Shown: positions 17,046-24,623, counted from the first letter of the stretch. The stretch is 32,142 bases of DNA from Xanthobacteraceae bacterium (GCA_020441545.1 JAGRLZ010000060.1:1-32142), one strand, 5' to 3'. The notes: generated from the letters alone by a model not told the origin. Numbers and translations: made by a program.

Positions 17046-17059
17046 CCCGCCGCGTGCCA

Positions 17060-17158
17060 GAGCCATTTCCGTTCCGATTCTATCGGAACGGGGCTCCATA
17101 TTTTTGTTTTAACGCGTTTTCTTTATGCGAACCGGCACCCACTTCGCTCGAAAACGCG
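17060..17158. repeat. Dispersed Rhizobiales-type element with terminator-like hairpin (copy 2)
   Basis: Two inverted repeats. The first is a 10-bp perfect stem 17069-17078/17082-17091, extended by GAGCC/GGCTC (17060-17064/17092-17096) and followed by a T-rich stretch (17100-17110), so it can terminate the AsmA-like gene. The second is a 9-bp perfect stem 17113-17121/17150-17158 (cgcgttttc/gaaaacgcg). The whole block (ttccgttccgat ... gcgaaccgg ... cacttcgctcgaaaacgc) resembles, from memory, a very common Bradyrhizobium intergenic repeat. Its presence argues against starting the cyclase gene upstream at 17125. Confidence 0.65.
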
Positions 17159-17301
17159 CTAACCATGAAGCGGCACGACGCCGGTCGCGAGCGCCGAATT
17201 GTGCTATAGGCCATCCGAGACGAAGCTTCCGCATCCGCGCGGCATCGACGCTTCGTTCAACCGGATATTGCAACCGGACCTCGCAACCGGATTTCGGATG
17301 G

Positions 17302-19752
17302 ATGGTCGACGTCAAGGACAAACCCTGGTTTCGCCGCGGCGGACTGTTCGCGAAATACGTGCTGTCGCTGGTCGGCCTGGTGCTGTTCGTGCTCGCCGTC
17401 AACGGCGCCTTCGAAACCCTCATCATCTACCGGGAAACCAGGACCAGCCTCTCCGATGCCATGGCGGAGAAGGCGGAAACGGTATCGCGCCGCATCGCGC
17501 AGTCGATGTCCGATCTCGAGCGCCAGATCAGCTGGGTGACCCGCGCCAGCTCCACGACGCTGGCGCAGCGGCAGGCTGACTACAAGCTGCTGCTGGGGCA
17601 GCAGCCGGCGATCGACCAGATCTTCAAGCTGGACGGCGACGGGCGCGAACAATTGCGGGTGACGCGCTCCGCCATCACCCTCGACAGCGGCGCGAACTTC
17701 TCCCGCGACGCCAGCTTCCGCGAGACCGTCCGCCGGGGCGCATCGTTCGGGCCGGTTCAGTTTCGCGATGGCCGCGCCACCATGTCGATCGCCGTCGCCC
17801 ATTCCGGACGCGACGCCGGCGTCACGGTGGCCGACATCAACCTCCGCTTCCTGAGCGATTTCGTCGACGCGGTGCGGGTCGGCAAGGTGACCGCCGCCTA
17901 TATCATCGCCCCCTCGGGGCGGATCATCGCCGGCGCCGGCGCGGTCGGCACCATCGGACGCGACGTCGCCGGGCTGCCGCAGGTTGCCTCGCTTCTCAAA
18001 ACCGCGACCGCGACAACCGCCGAGGGCACGGATATCGGCGGCCAGGCCGTGCTGACCGCGGCGCGGCCGGTGCCGCGGCTCGGCTGGTTCGTGATGCTGG
18101 AACAGCCGACCAGCCAGGCATTGGCGCCGGTGCATGAGCTGATGGTCCGGATCGCCATCCTGGTCGCGCTCGGCCTCGTGGTGGCGATCCTTGCCGGCAT
18201 GCTGCTGGCCCGGCGGATGGTGGTTCCGATCAGCGCCCTGCGCTCCGGCGCGCGGCGGCTCGGCAGCGGCGATTTCAGCCATCGCATCGACATCAAGACC
18301 AACGACGAACTGGAAGAACTCGCCGACCAGTTCAACAGCATGGCGGGGCAACTCCACGAGACCTATTCCGACCTCGAAACCAAGGTCGAGGAACGGACCC
18401 GCGATCTCGCGCGGTCGGTCAACGAGCTGAAGGTTCTCGAGGAAGTCGGCCGCGCCGTGGTGTCGTCGCTCGACCTCGACGACGTTCTGCCGACGGTGGC
18501 CTCCCGCGCGCTGGAGATCACGCAGGCCGACGCGGTGCTGATCTACAGTTTCGATCCGACAGGCCGCTGCTTCCATCTTGCCGAATCGACCGGCATCGAT
18601 CGGGCGCTCGGCCTGACCGGCGACGACCTGTCCGCCGGGCTGGACGACAGCATCCTCGGCGAGGCCGCGCGATCGGGACAGCCGACCGCCGTGCCCGATA
18701 TCGGCGAGGCGGCCGACCGCAAATTGAAGCACGTCGCGCTGGCCGCCGGCTTCCACTCGGCCCTGGTGGTGCCGCTGCTCGACCAGAGCGACATCCTCGG
18801 CGCGCTGGTGGTGATGCGCAAGGCCGCAGGGCCATTCGCGCCGGGCCTCACCGGCCTGATGCGGACATTCGCGCACCAGTCGGTGCTGGCGATGCGCAAC
18901 GCGCGGCTGTTCCACGAGGTCGACCACAAGGGCCGCGAACTCGCCCAGGCGCGCGATACCGTGCAGCAGCAGGCCGACAAGCTGCAGGAGCAGACCGACC
19001 AGCTTCTCAACTGGAACCGCTCGCTGGAGGAGCGCGTGCAGAAGCAGCTCGGCGAGATCGAGCGCATCCGCCGGCTGGAGCGCTTCCTGGCGCCGCAGGT
19101 GGCGCAGCTGATCGCATCATCCGACGGCCACGACTCGCTGCTCAACAGCCACCGCCGCGAGGTGACGGTGGTGTTCTGCGATCTGCGCGGCTTCACCGCC
19201 TTCACCGAAAGCTCGGAGCCGGAAGAAGCCATGAACGTGCTGCGCGAATATCACGCAGCCCTCGGCGAACTGATCTTCCGCTACGAGGGCACGCTCGACC
19301 GCTACGCCGGCGACGGCGTGATGGTGCTGTTCAACGCGCCGATCCCGTTTCCGGACCACGCCCGCCGCGCGGTGAAGATGGCGGTGGAGATGCGCGACAA
19401 CATCGGCCGGCTCACCGCGAAATGGCGCAACCGTGGCCACAGCCTCGGCTTCGGCGTCGGCATCGCGGTCGGCTATGCCACGTTGGGACAGATCGGCTTC
19501 GAGCGGCGGCTGGAATATGCGGCGATCGGCAGCGTCACCAATCTCGCCTCGCGGCTGTCCGATGAAGCCAAGGCGGGGCAGATCATCGTCAGCCAGCGCG
19601 CCTATGGCATGGTGGAGGAATGGGTCGAGGCGCGGCCGATCGAACCGCTGAAGCTCAAGGGCTTTCATCATCCGGTCGCCGCCGTGGAGATTCTCGGCTG
19701 GCGCGTGCCGGCGGCGGAAGCGGCCGCGGCCGCAAATCCCCGGGCGTCTTGA
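17302..19752 (+). CDS. Membrane-bound class III adenylate/guanylate cyclase with sensor, HAMP and GAF regions
   Basis: An 816-aa protein. TM1 at about 17-42; an extracytoplasmic sensor region resembling Cache (about 45-280); TM2 (about 283-303); HAMP (305-357); GAF-like domain (about 392-535); coiled coil (541-600); catalytic class III cyclase domain (about 618-798). Metal-binding Asp627 (FCDLRGFT) and Asp671 (YAGDGVMVLF) are present, as are the transition-state Asn747 and Arg751 (TNLASR). The residues that usually select adenine, Lys in KY/KxxGD and Asp in IGD, appear as Arg667 and Ser744, so ATP versus GTP preference is not certain. ATG 17302 is preferred because upstream in-frame codons run through a dispersed repeat. 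It likely makes cAMP in response to an outside and a GAF-bound signal; a Crp-family regulator is encoded nearby. Confidence 0.9.
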   Translation: MVDVKDKPWFRRGGLFAKYVLSLVGLVLFVLAVNGAFETLIIYRETRTSLSDAMAEKAETVSRRIAQSMSDLERQISWVTRASSTTLAQRQADYKLLLGQQPAIDQIFKLDGDGREQLRVTRSAITLDSGANFSRDASFRETVRRGASFGPVQFRDGRATMSIAVAHSGRDAGVTVADINLRFLSDFVDAVRVGKVTAAYIIAPSGRIIAGAGAVGTIGRDVAGLPQVASLLKTATATTAEGTDIGGQAVLTAARPVPRLGWFVMLEQPTSQALAPVHELMVRIAILVALGLVVAILAGMLLARRMVVPISALRSGARRLGSGDFSHRIDIKTNDELEELADQFNSMAGQLHETYSDLETKVEERTRDLARSVNELKVLEEVGRAVVSSLDLDDVLPTVASRALEITQADAVLIYSFDPTGRCFHLAESTGIDRALGLTGDDLSAGLDDSILGEAARSGQPTAVPDIGEAADRKLKHVALAAGFHSALVVPLLDQSDILGALVVMRKAAGPFAPGLTGLMRTFAHQSVLAMRNARLFHEVDHKGRELAQARDTVQQQADKLQEQTDQLLNWNRSLEERVQKQLGEIERIRRLERFLAPQVAQLIASSDGHDSLLNSHRREVTVVFCDLRGFTAFTESSEPEEAMNVLREYHAALGELIFRYEGTLDRYAGDGVMVLFNAPIPFPDHARRAVKMAVEMRDNIGRLTAKWRNRGHSLGFGVGIAVGYATLGQIGFERRLEYAAIGSVTNLASRLSDEAKAGQIIVSQRAYGMVEEWVEARPIEPLKLKGFHHPVAAVEILGWRVPAAEAAAAANPRAS

Positions 19753-19840
19753 ACCGCGCATGGATCGACGGCGACCTATCGGGGTCGCCCGATCGGCCGA
19801 CGCCCGCAGCCGCCCGAAGTGGAGGTCGTGGTACAAGGAG

Positions 19841-19960
19841 TCTTGGTGCAGGGAGTCTTGGTGCGAGAGGGCTCGGCGCGAGGGGTCTTGGCGCGAGGGG
19901 TCTTGGCGCGAAGGGTCTTGGCGCGAAGGGTCTTGGCGCGAAGGGTCTTGGCGCGGATCG
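19841..19960. repeat. Eight tandem 15-bp repeats in the 311-bp gap before the second adaptor
   Basis: Units start at 19841, 19856, 19871, 19886, 19901, 19916, 19931 and 19946. The central three are identical (tcttggcgcgaaggg) and the outer ones are progressively diverged. The period is a multiple of three and several frames are open. One plus-strand frame beginning with GTG at 19819 repeats VLARR and ends with a TGA that overlaps the adaptor's ATG at 20064; I have no other support that it is translated. The rest of the gap (19753-19840 and 19961-20063) shows nothing I recognise. Confidence 0.85.
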
Positions 19961-20063
19961 ACGGCTCCCGTAGTCTATCGGCTCCAGGCACCGCGTTTGC
20001 GCCTTGCCAGCCCGGACCACCAACTCCAATGTTTCAACCTCGACGCTTCAACCTGGACGTTTG

Positions 20064-21011
20064 ATGACATTTCCCTCGGCTGCGCCCGGATTGCCCCGCC
20101 CTCCCGTTTCCCATCCCCGCGCCTCCCATCCCCGCGCCGGGCAGGCCGCTGCCCGCCGCCTTGGTCTCGCCCTCGCATTCGTCGCCGCGACCGCCTCCGT
20201 TGCCGCCGCGGCCGAGGAAACGCCGGGCCATGCCGCGGCCGTCACCGTGCTGCGCGCGACAAAAGCCTGCTTCTCCGACACCGTCGACGTGTTCGGAATC
20301 CTCCTGCCCAGGGACGAGATCGCGGTTCGCCCGGATCGGCCGGGACTGAAGGTTGCCGAGGTTCTGGCCGACGCCGGTGAAACCGTGACCAAGGGACAGA
20401 TCCTGGCCAAGCTGGCATTGCCAAACGGCGATACCACGCAGGTGGAAGCGCCGGCGGCGGGCCTGGTCGCCGCATCATCGGCCGTCGTCGGCGCCGTCGC
20501 GTCGGGCAAGGGCGAAGCCCTGTTCAACATCATCACCGGCACCGATTTCGACCTGGCGGCGCAGGTGCCGACCGAAAGCCTGCCGCGGCTCAAGGTCGAT
20601 CAGCCCGCGACCATCAAGATTCTCGGAACCGGCAGCATCAAGGGCAAGGTCCGGCGGGTCGCCGCGACGGTGGAGCCGAACACCCAGCTCGGCCAGGTCT
20701 TCATCTCGGCCACGTCGCGAAAATTCCTGCCGGCGAACTCGCCGGGGCGTGCCTCGATCAAGACCGGCGAAAGCTGCGGGGTCTCGGTGCCGCTGACCGC
20801 CATCCTCTACAGCAGCGCGGGCACCGTGATCCAGGTGATCCGCCGGGATCGGGTCGAGACCCGACGCGTCGAAACCGGGCTGATGGCCGGCGGCAAGGTG
20901 GAAATCCGCGAAGGACTGTCGGAAGGCGAGATCGTGGTGGCCCGGGCCGGCGCGCTGCTTCGCGAAGGCGACCCGGTCCGGCCGATCGCCGCCGACACCG
21001 GCGGTCGTTAG
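20064..21011 (+). CDS. RND-type periplasmic adaptor lacking the alpha-hairpin (second paralogue, orphan)
   Basis: A 315-aa paralogue of the 9923-10900 protein: both share RATxACFSDxV near the start of the mature part, the directly joined lipoyl halves (VEAPAAGLV here, LRAPAAGLV there), EPNTQLGQV versus DRRTQLGHV, and the second Cys context (ESCGVSVPLTAI). Cysteines are C69 and C238. As in the paralogue, the two lipoyl halves are separated by only a few residues (ALPNGDTTQ), so no coiled-coil hairpin exists. A hydrophobic signal segment spans about 33-50 after an unusual Pro-rich leader encoded partly by two 15-bp repeats (20109-20138). ATG 20064 overlaps a TGA in another frame. No RND gene adjoins it; it may share the pump at 10901-14014 or have another partner. 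Confidence 0.8.
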   Translation: MTFPSAAPGLPRPPVSHPRASHPRAGQAAARRLGLALAFVAATASVAAAAEETPGHAAAVTVLRATKACFSDTVDVFGILLPRDEIAVRPDRPGLKVAEVLADAGETVTKGQILAKLALPNGDTTQVEAPAAGLVAASSAVVGAVASGKGEALFNIITGTDFDLAAQVPTESLPRLKVDQPATIKILGTGSIKGKVRRVAATVEPNTQLGQVFISATSRKFLPANSPGRASIKTGESCGVSVPLTAILYSSAGTVIQVIRRDRVETRRVETGLMAGGKVEIREGLSEGEIVVARAGALLREGDPVRPIAADTGGR

Positions 21012-21034
21012 AGCGCAATCCCCTAGGCTGCGCA

Positions 21035-21056
21035 GCGTTACGTCATGACGCAACGC
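21035..21056. repeat. Near-perfect 22-bp palindrome between convergent genes
   Basis: The arms gcgttacgtca and tgacgcaacgc pair except for one mismatch, centred between 21045 and 21046. It lies between the second adaptor (plus) and the third caspase-like gene (minus). There is no T-run, so it is either a weak bidirectional terminator or a protein site. Confidence 0.6.
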
Positions 21057-21116
21057 GCCCGGGACATGCCGGACGCGAATTCTCAAATCGGCACTTGGGA
21101 CGATGAGAGGTTCGGC

Positions 21117-21983
21117 TCAGTTGCGGGCGCGGGCCGAGGCCTGCATCTCGGGCCGGAACTGGACGTCCTCGGACAGCGACGACGACACCGACGGAACCTG
21201 CTGACCCGCCGATGCCTGCAACACACCGGCGCGCGTCCTGCTGAAGACGGCCTCGGCGCCCATCGTCTGCGAATTCAGGTTGTCGAGCAGTTCCGAGACC
21301 AGCAGGCTGTTGTCGCCCCTGCCGTCGTCGACCACCTTGCCCGGCGTCGACGACGACAGGACCAGGGCTTCGGCGGGCGCATTGATCGGCGCCAGGCCAT
21401 GGGAATAGGACCGGAAGCGGCGCTCATAGGGGTTGCGGCGCGAGGCGTCGACCACGACGAGCTTGGCGCGGGCGCCGCGCTGCTTCATCATGTCCAGCAC
21501 GGATTCGATGCTGGTGCCCTCATGCCGGACATCGGCTTCCTTCCAGATCGCGGCATCGACCGGGATCATGTAGCTCTCGCGTCCGGCCTGGACGCCATAG
21601 CCGGCAAAGAACAGCATCACGACCGACTCGGGACGGATCCTGGCCCGCAGCCGCTCGACCGCCCGCCGCATCTCGGCCTTGCCGGCATCTTCGACGAGAT
21701 CGACGCTGAACCCGTCGCGGCGCAGCGCTGCGCTCAGCGCGCGGGCATCGTTGACCGGCTGCGTCAGCGGCTTGTTGGCGTCCGGGTAGTGGCTGTTGCC
21801 GATTACCAGCGCGATCTTGGCCGGGCCCCGCATCGGTTCGACGGTCGCTGCGGCCGATTGCGTCGCCTCCGCCGCGCGCTTGTACAGGGCGGCATGGGCA
21901 CCGATGGCGAGCGACAGCGTGGCGGCGACCACGGCCCCGATCGTTGCCGTACGGCGTGATACGCGAAACTGCCGGATATTCAT
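21117..21983 (-). CDS. Secreted or membrane-anchored pseudo-caspase
   Basis: A 288-aa protein. An N-terminal hydrophobic segment (about 14-32) follows basic residues and serves as signal peptide or anchor. The caspase p20-like domain spans about 55-270: IALVIGNSHYP and YMIPVDAAIWKEADVR are shared with the pseudo-caspase at 7375-9000. The catalytic His is replaced by Tyr129 (FFAGYG) and the catalytic Cys by Ser181 (DASRRNPY). It is closer to the other pseudo-caspase (shared SRRNP.ERRFRS.S.GLAPI) than to the active one. It has no TPR or coiled-coil extension. I use ATG 21981-21983; a GTG directly before it at 21984-21986 is possible. It converges on the second adaptor gene. No enzymatic activity is expected; a structural or decoy role is inferred. 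Confidence 0.83.
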   Translation of the reverse strand: MNIRQFRVSRRTATIGAVVAATLSLAIGAHAALYKRAAEATQSAAATVEPMRGPAKIALVIGNSHYPDANKPLTQPVNDARALSAALRRDGFSVDLVEDAGKAEMRRAVERLRARIRPESVVMLFFAGYGVQAGRESYMIPVDAAIWKEADVRHEGTSIESVLDMMKQRGARAKLVVVDASRRNPYERRFRSYSHGLAPINAPAEALVLSSSTPGKVVDDGRGDNSLLVSELLDNLNSQTMGAEAVFSRTRAGVLQASAGQQVPSVSSSLSEDVQFRPEMQASARARN

Positions 21984-22303
21984 CACCAGGTTCCCATCGT
22001 CATGCCGTCACGACCAATCAGTCGCGCCAGCACACATCTCGGTTTGAAGGGTTGCGCAGGTCTTGCCGCTGAATTGTGCTCGATTTGCGGCAGTGCAATA
22101 TAACAAACTGTTACCGTAAGCCGCTTCGCGACTCAACCTCGTGTTCCGGTTTCGAGGACAGCCCCGTCATCCGGGTTTCCGATCGCGGTTTCGGGATACG
22201 GCGGAATGTCCGTAAGCCCATGATTTCCCGGTGGTTCTGGTTCAGGAACGCGCTGGACGGCTTGACGCCGCAGGAGGCGGATTCCTGAACCACCACCCCC
22301 GGC
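21984..22303. other. Intergenic region with an 11-bp inverted repeat
   Basis: 320 bases without a convincing gene, upstream of the pseudo-caspase and downstream of the small Cys-rich gene (both minus strand). An AT-rich patch at 22094-22112 could hold a minus-strand promoter (TATATT on that strand). A perfect 11-bp inverted repeat, tggttcaggaa/ttcctgaacca (22238-22248 and 22282-22292), lies just past the stop of the Cys-rich gene and may terminate it, though no T-run follows. Confidence 0.5.
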
Positions 22304-22549
22304 TCACTTGCCGAAGACCGCTTTGCAGGCCGGGCTCAGATTGGCCTTCTGGCGGCGCATGCAGGCGGTGATGCCCGGAATATTGGGGATCTCGCTGCTG
22401 CACAGCCGGAAGGCATCCGGGGTGCAGGCGATGCGCTGCTCGTTGGTATAGGCGTGGCTGGCGGACGCGAACGCGGTCAGCGACAGCGCGGTGGCGACGC
22501 CGAACAGGGCGGCGCGGATGGCGAAGCGGCTCGTGTTGAACTTGGACAT
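22304..22549 (-). CDS. Small secreted Cys-rich protein (GLG1-type cysteine-rich repeat)
   Basis: An 81-aa protein with a signal peptide (about 1-33, ending SASHAY) and a short mature part containing four cysteines: ACTPDAFRLC, then ITACMRRQKANLSPAC. The spacing (C-x3-D-x3-x2-C ... CM-x5-LS-x2-C) resembles the cysteine-rich repeat first named from the Golgi glycoprotein GLG1, which also occurs as single-copy small secreted proteins in Rhizobiales. The cysteines probably form two disulfides in the periplasm. GAGAG lies upstream of the ATG at 22547-22549, and a CRP-like site lies 84 bp further upstream. Function unknown. Confidence 0.75.
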   Translation of the reverse strand: MSKFNTSRFAIRAALFGVATALSLTAFASASHAYTNEQRIACTPDAFRLCSSEIPNIPGITACMRRQKANLSPACKAVFGK

Positions 22550-22632
22550 GGCTCTCTCCCGTGGCTTGCCGATCTGCTTGCCGATCAGCCGTTGAACATG
22601 TCCGGATGATGCCGCGTCCCACGCTCGGGGTC

Positions 22633-22648
22633 CGTGATCAGCATCACA
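22633..22648. promoter_or_regulatory. CRP-like operator CGTGA-N6-TCACA
   Basis: Nine of ten core bases match TGTGA-N6-TCACA. It sits in the 200-bp divergent gap between the small Cys-rich gene (minus) and the 577-aa gene (plus, ATG 101 bp away). It is the third such site in an intergenic region of this window. Confidence 0.5.
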
Positions 22649-22749
22649 CTTGAAAAACCGATCGATTTGTGCAGTTTTTCAAAGGCTTGGACATCGCCTG
22701 CGGCGCCGGATGGCGGCGCGCGCGGCGAGGATGGACGGAAGGGCTGTTG

Positions 22750-24483
22750 ATGGGGCTTCGTGACTTGGCCGGCGCGACCTGTCGCGCCCTGACGGCCACC
22801 AAGGACGGCCCGTCGCTCTATGACGTCTGCGATCCGCTGCTGCGCCATCATCGCGGCGGCGACGCCCATCTGGCCAAATTCTATCGCACGGCGCTCGGCA
22901 ACATGGCGCTGCGCCCGCTGCTGCGGCGGGCGGGCCTGCCCGAATTACGCGATCCCGAACGGCTCGCCGCGTTGCGCGCGGCGATCACCCAGGCCCGCGA
23001 CCTCGACAGTCCGGACTGGTCGGCCATTGGCCGACCCGTGGCGCAATTGATCGATACCGTGGAGCTTCGTCACCCATCGCCGCCGGCCCCGGCCGCGCCC
23101 GGCCATGCGCCGCCGCTACCGGACATCGAGCAGGCGATCCGCGTTTGCGGACGCCACCTGCTGGGGTCGTTCAAGCGCAACGGCTTCATCCCCACTTATG
23201 CCGCCTTCAACCTGATCGGCGACCCCGACCTGCGCGGCAAGGACTTCCTCGCGGCGCTGACCGGCCTCAACGCGCGCGGCTACAAGAACTCGACGCTGCT
23301 GTTCAACCTCGCGCGCGTGTTCATCGCGCGCTCGCCGGCGGCCCGGCTCATCAATCCGCCATGGACCGGCATCGCCGAGCCGATGTGGGAGCCGGTGCAG
23401 ATCCGGCATCGCTCCGCCTACTACGACGCCTTCTTCACCGAAGCGCTGCTCGGCTATCTCGACAGCGGGCTGGCGGCGCCCGACGAAGCCCCGGCCGCGC
23501 GGCGCGCCATCGACGCCATGGTCGATTTCTGCCTGCGGCCGAGCCGCGAAACGGTGGCCGGCCGCGACGGCCGCAACTACGATGTCATCACCGCCCTGGC
23601 GCCGGCGCCGCATCCGCGTTTCAGCCGCTTCTTCGCGCAGATCAAGCAGGATCTCGGCTTCGGCATCTACGTGCCGGACTGCGACACCACTGCCTGCTCG
23701 TTCTCGGCCGCGACCCAGGCCGGCGCCACCGACCCGATCCTCGATCAGCCGCTGGTCGATTTCTATGCCGGCTATCAGGTCGACGGCGGCAGCAACGAAC
23801 CGCTGGTCACCGTGCCGCTCAACGACAACATCGACTACGACGGCGCCATCGTCACCTGGATCGACAATCTGGCGGGCGAACGCCCCTACGGCAACGATCT
23901 CGATCCCACCCTGAATCTCGACGTGCTGGAAGTCTCGTTCCGCAATCTCGCTCGCTGGCGAATCCTGGAAACGCCGTCGCGTCTCGCCATGCTCAAGCGC
24001 ATCATCGCATTCCAGCGCCGGTTGGTGGAAAGCGGCGCCTTCGCCGATCCGCGCGCGCACATCTACTACCTGCCCGAACTCTACAGCGCCTATTTCGGGC
24101 GCTGCCATGCGGCATTCATGGCGCTGCCGCAAGCCGCCCGCGACGCGCTCGACCCCGACGGCGCCTTTGCCGCCATGCGGCGCAAGGTGCTCGCTTACGT
24201 CGAGGACGTCATGATCGCAAACGAGATGAATCCGTTCGACGCCGCGCTGGCCCTGATGGCGCTGGGACATCTCGGCGCCGATCCGGACCGCTTCAACGCG
24301 CCGCTGCACGTCATCGTTCGAAACCTCGGCGAAGGCGGACGCCGCGGGCCGTTCCGCGCCTACGAATGGAACAAGATGAAGACGCCGACCCGCATTCTGG
24401 TCGGCGGGCCCGAGGTCACCTCCGCCTTCGTGCTGATGGGCCTGGCGCTGGCGCGCCACGCGATGACGCGGCCGCGCCCGTGA
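22750..24483 (+). CDS. Unrecognised 577-aa protein with a DCDTTA motif (possible terpenoid-cyclase-like alpha-toroid)
   Basis: No family is recognised with certainty. The protein looks soluble and largely helical, without signal peptide or membrane helices. Residues 310-315 read DCDTTA in the context YVPDCDTTACSFSA, which resembles the DxDDTA motif of class II terpene cyclases and squalene-hopene cyclases. The fourth position is Thr, giving a DxDTT form that I recall from some drimane-type cyclases. Other conserved-looking stretches are NGFIPTYAAFNLIGDPDLRGKDF and NDNIDYDGAIVTWIDN. The ATG at 22750 has GGAAGGG upstream and is preferred over a GTG at 22669. The surrounding genes give no terpenoid context. 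It may equally be a non-enzymatic alpha-alpha-toroid protein. Confidence 0.7.
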   Translation: MGLRDLAGATCRALTATKDGPSLYDVCDPLLRHHRGGDAHLAKFYRTALGNMALRPLLRRAGLPELRDPERLAALRAAITQARDLDSPDWSAIGRPVAQLIDTVELRHPSPPAPAAPGHAPPLPDIEQAIRVCGRHLLGSFKRNGFIPTYAAFNLIGDPDLRGKDFLAALTGLNARGYKNSTLLFNLARVFIARSPAARLINPPWTGIAEPMWEPVQIRHRSAYYDAFFTEALLGYLDSGLAAPDEAPAARRAIDAMVDFCLRPSRETVAGRDGRNYDVITALAPAPHPRFSRFFAQIKQDLGFGIYVPDCDTTACSFSAATQAGATDPILDQPLVDFYAGYQVDGGSNEPLVTVPLNDNIDYDGAIVTWIDNLAGERPYGNDLDPTLNLDVLEVSFRNLARWRILETPSRLAMLKRIIAFQRRLVESGAFADPRAHIYYLPELYSAYFGRCHAAFMALPQAARDALDPDGAFAAMRRKVLAYVEDVMIANEMNPFDAALALMALGHLGADPDRFNAPLHVIVRNLGEGGRRGPFRAYEWNKMKTPTRILVGGPEVTSAFVLMGLALARHAMTRPRP

Positions 24484-24623
24484 CGAACGTCGCGGATGTG
24501 TGATCGCCCATCCCGCGCCGGCGGCTCGCGCCATGCGCCTGAAAATGCCACGATGGCGCTGTCACATGCCGGTCGCTGCACGCGATCGGTTTTGTCCTCC
24601 TGCCTGCTTGCACCAATTCTCGA

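Noticed and set aside
17125..17301. N-terminal extension of the cyclase by 59 residues
   Set aside because: The frame starts inside a dispersed repeat, and the extension is Arg-rich with no family features.
19841..19960. Possible CRISPR array
   Set aside because: The 15-bp units are directly adjacent without spacers; this is a simple tandem repeat. No cas gene is present.
24498..24513. TGTGA half-site before the SNase-like gene; a similar half-site at 30359-30363 before the ABC binding-protein gene
   Set aside because: The matching TCACA half is absent in both cases; single 5-mers are expected by chance.
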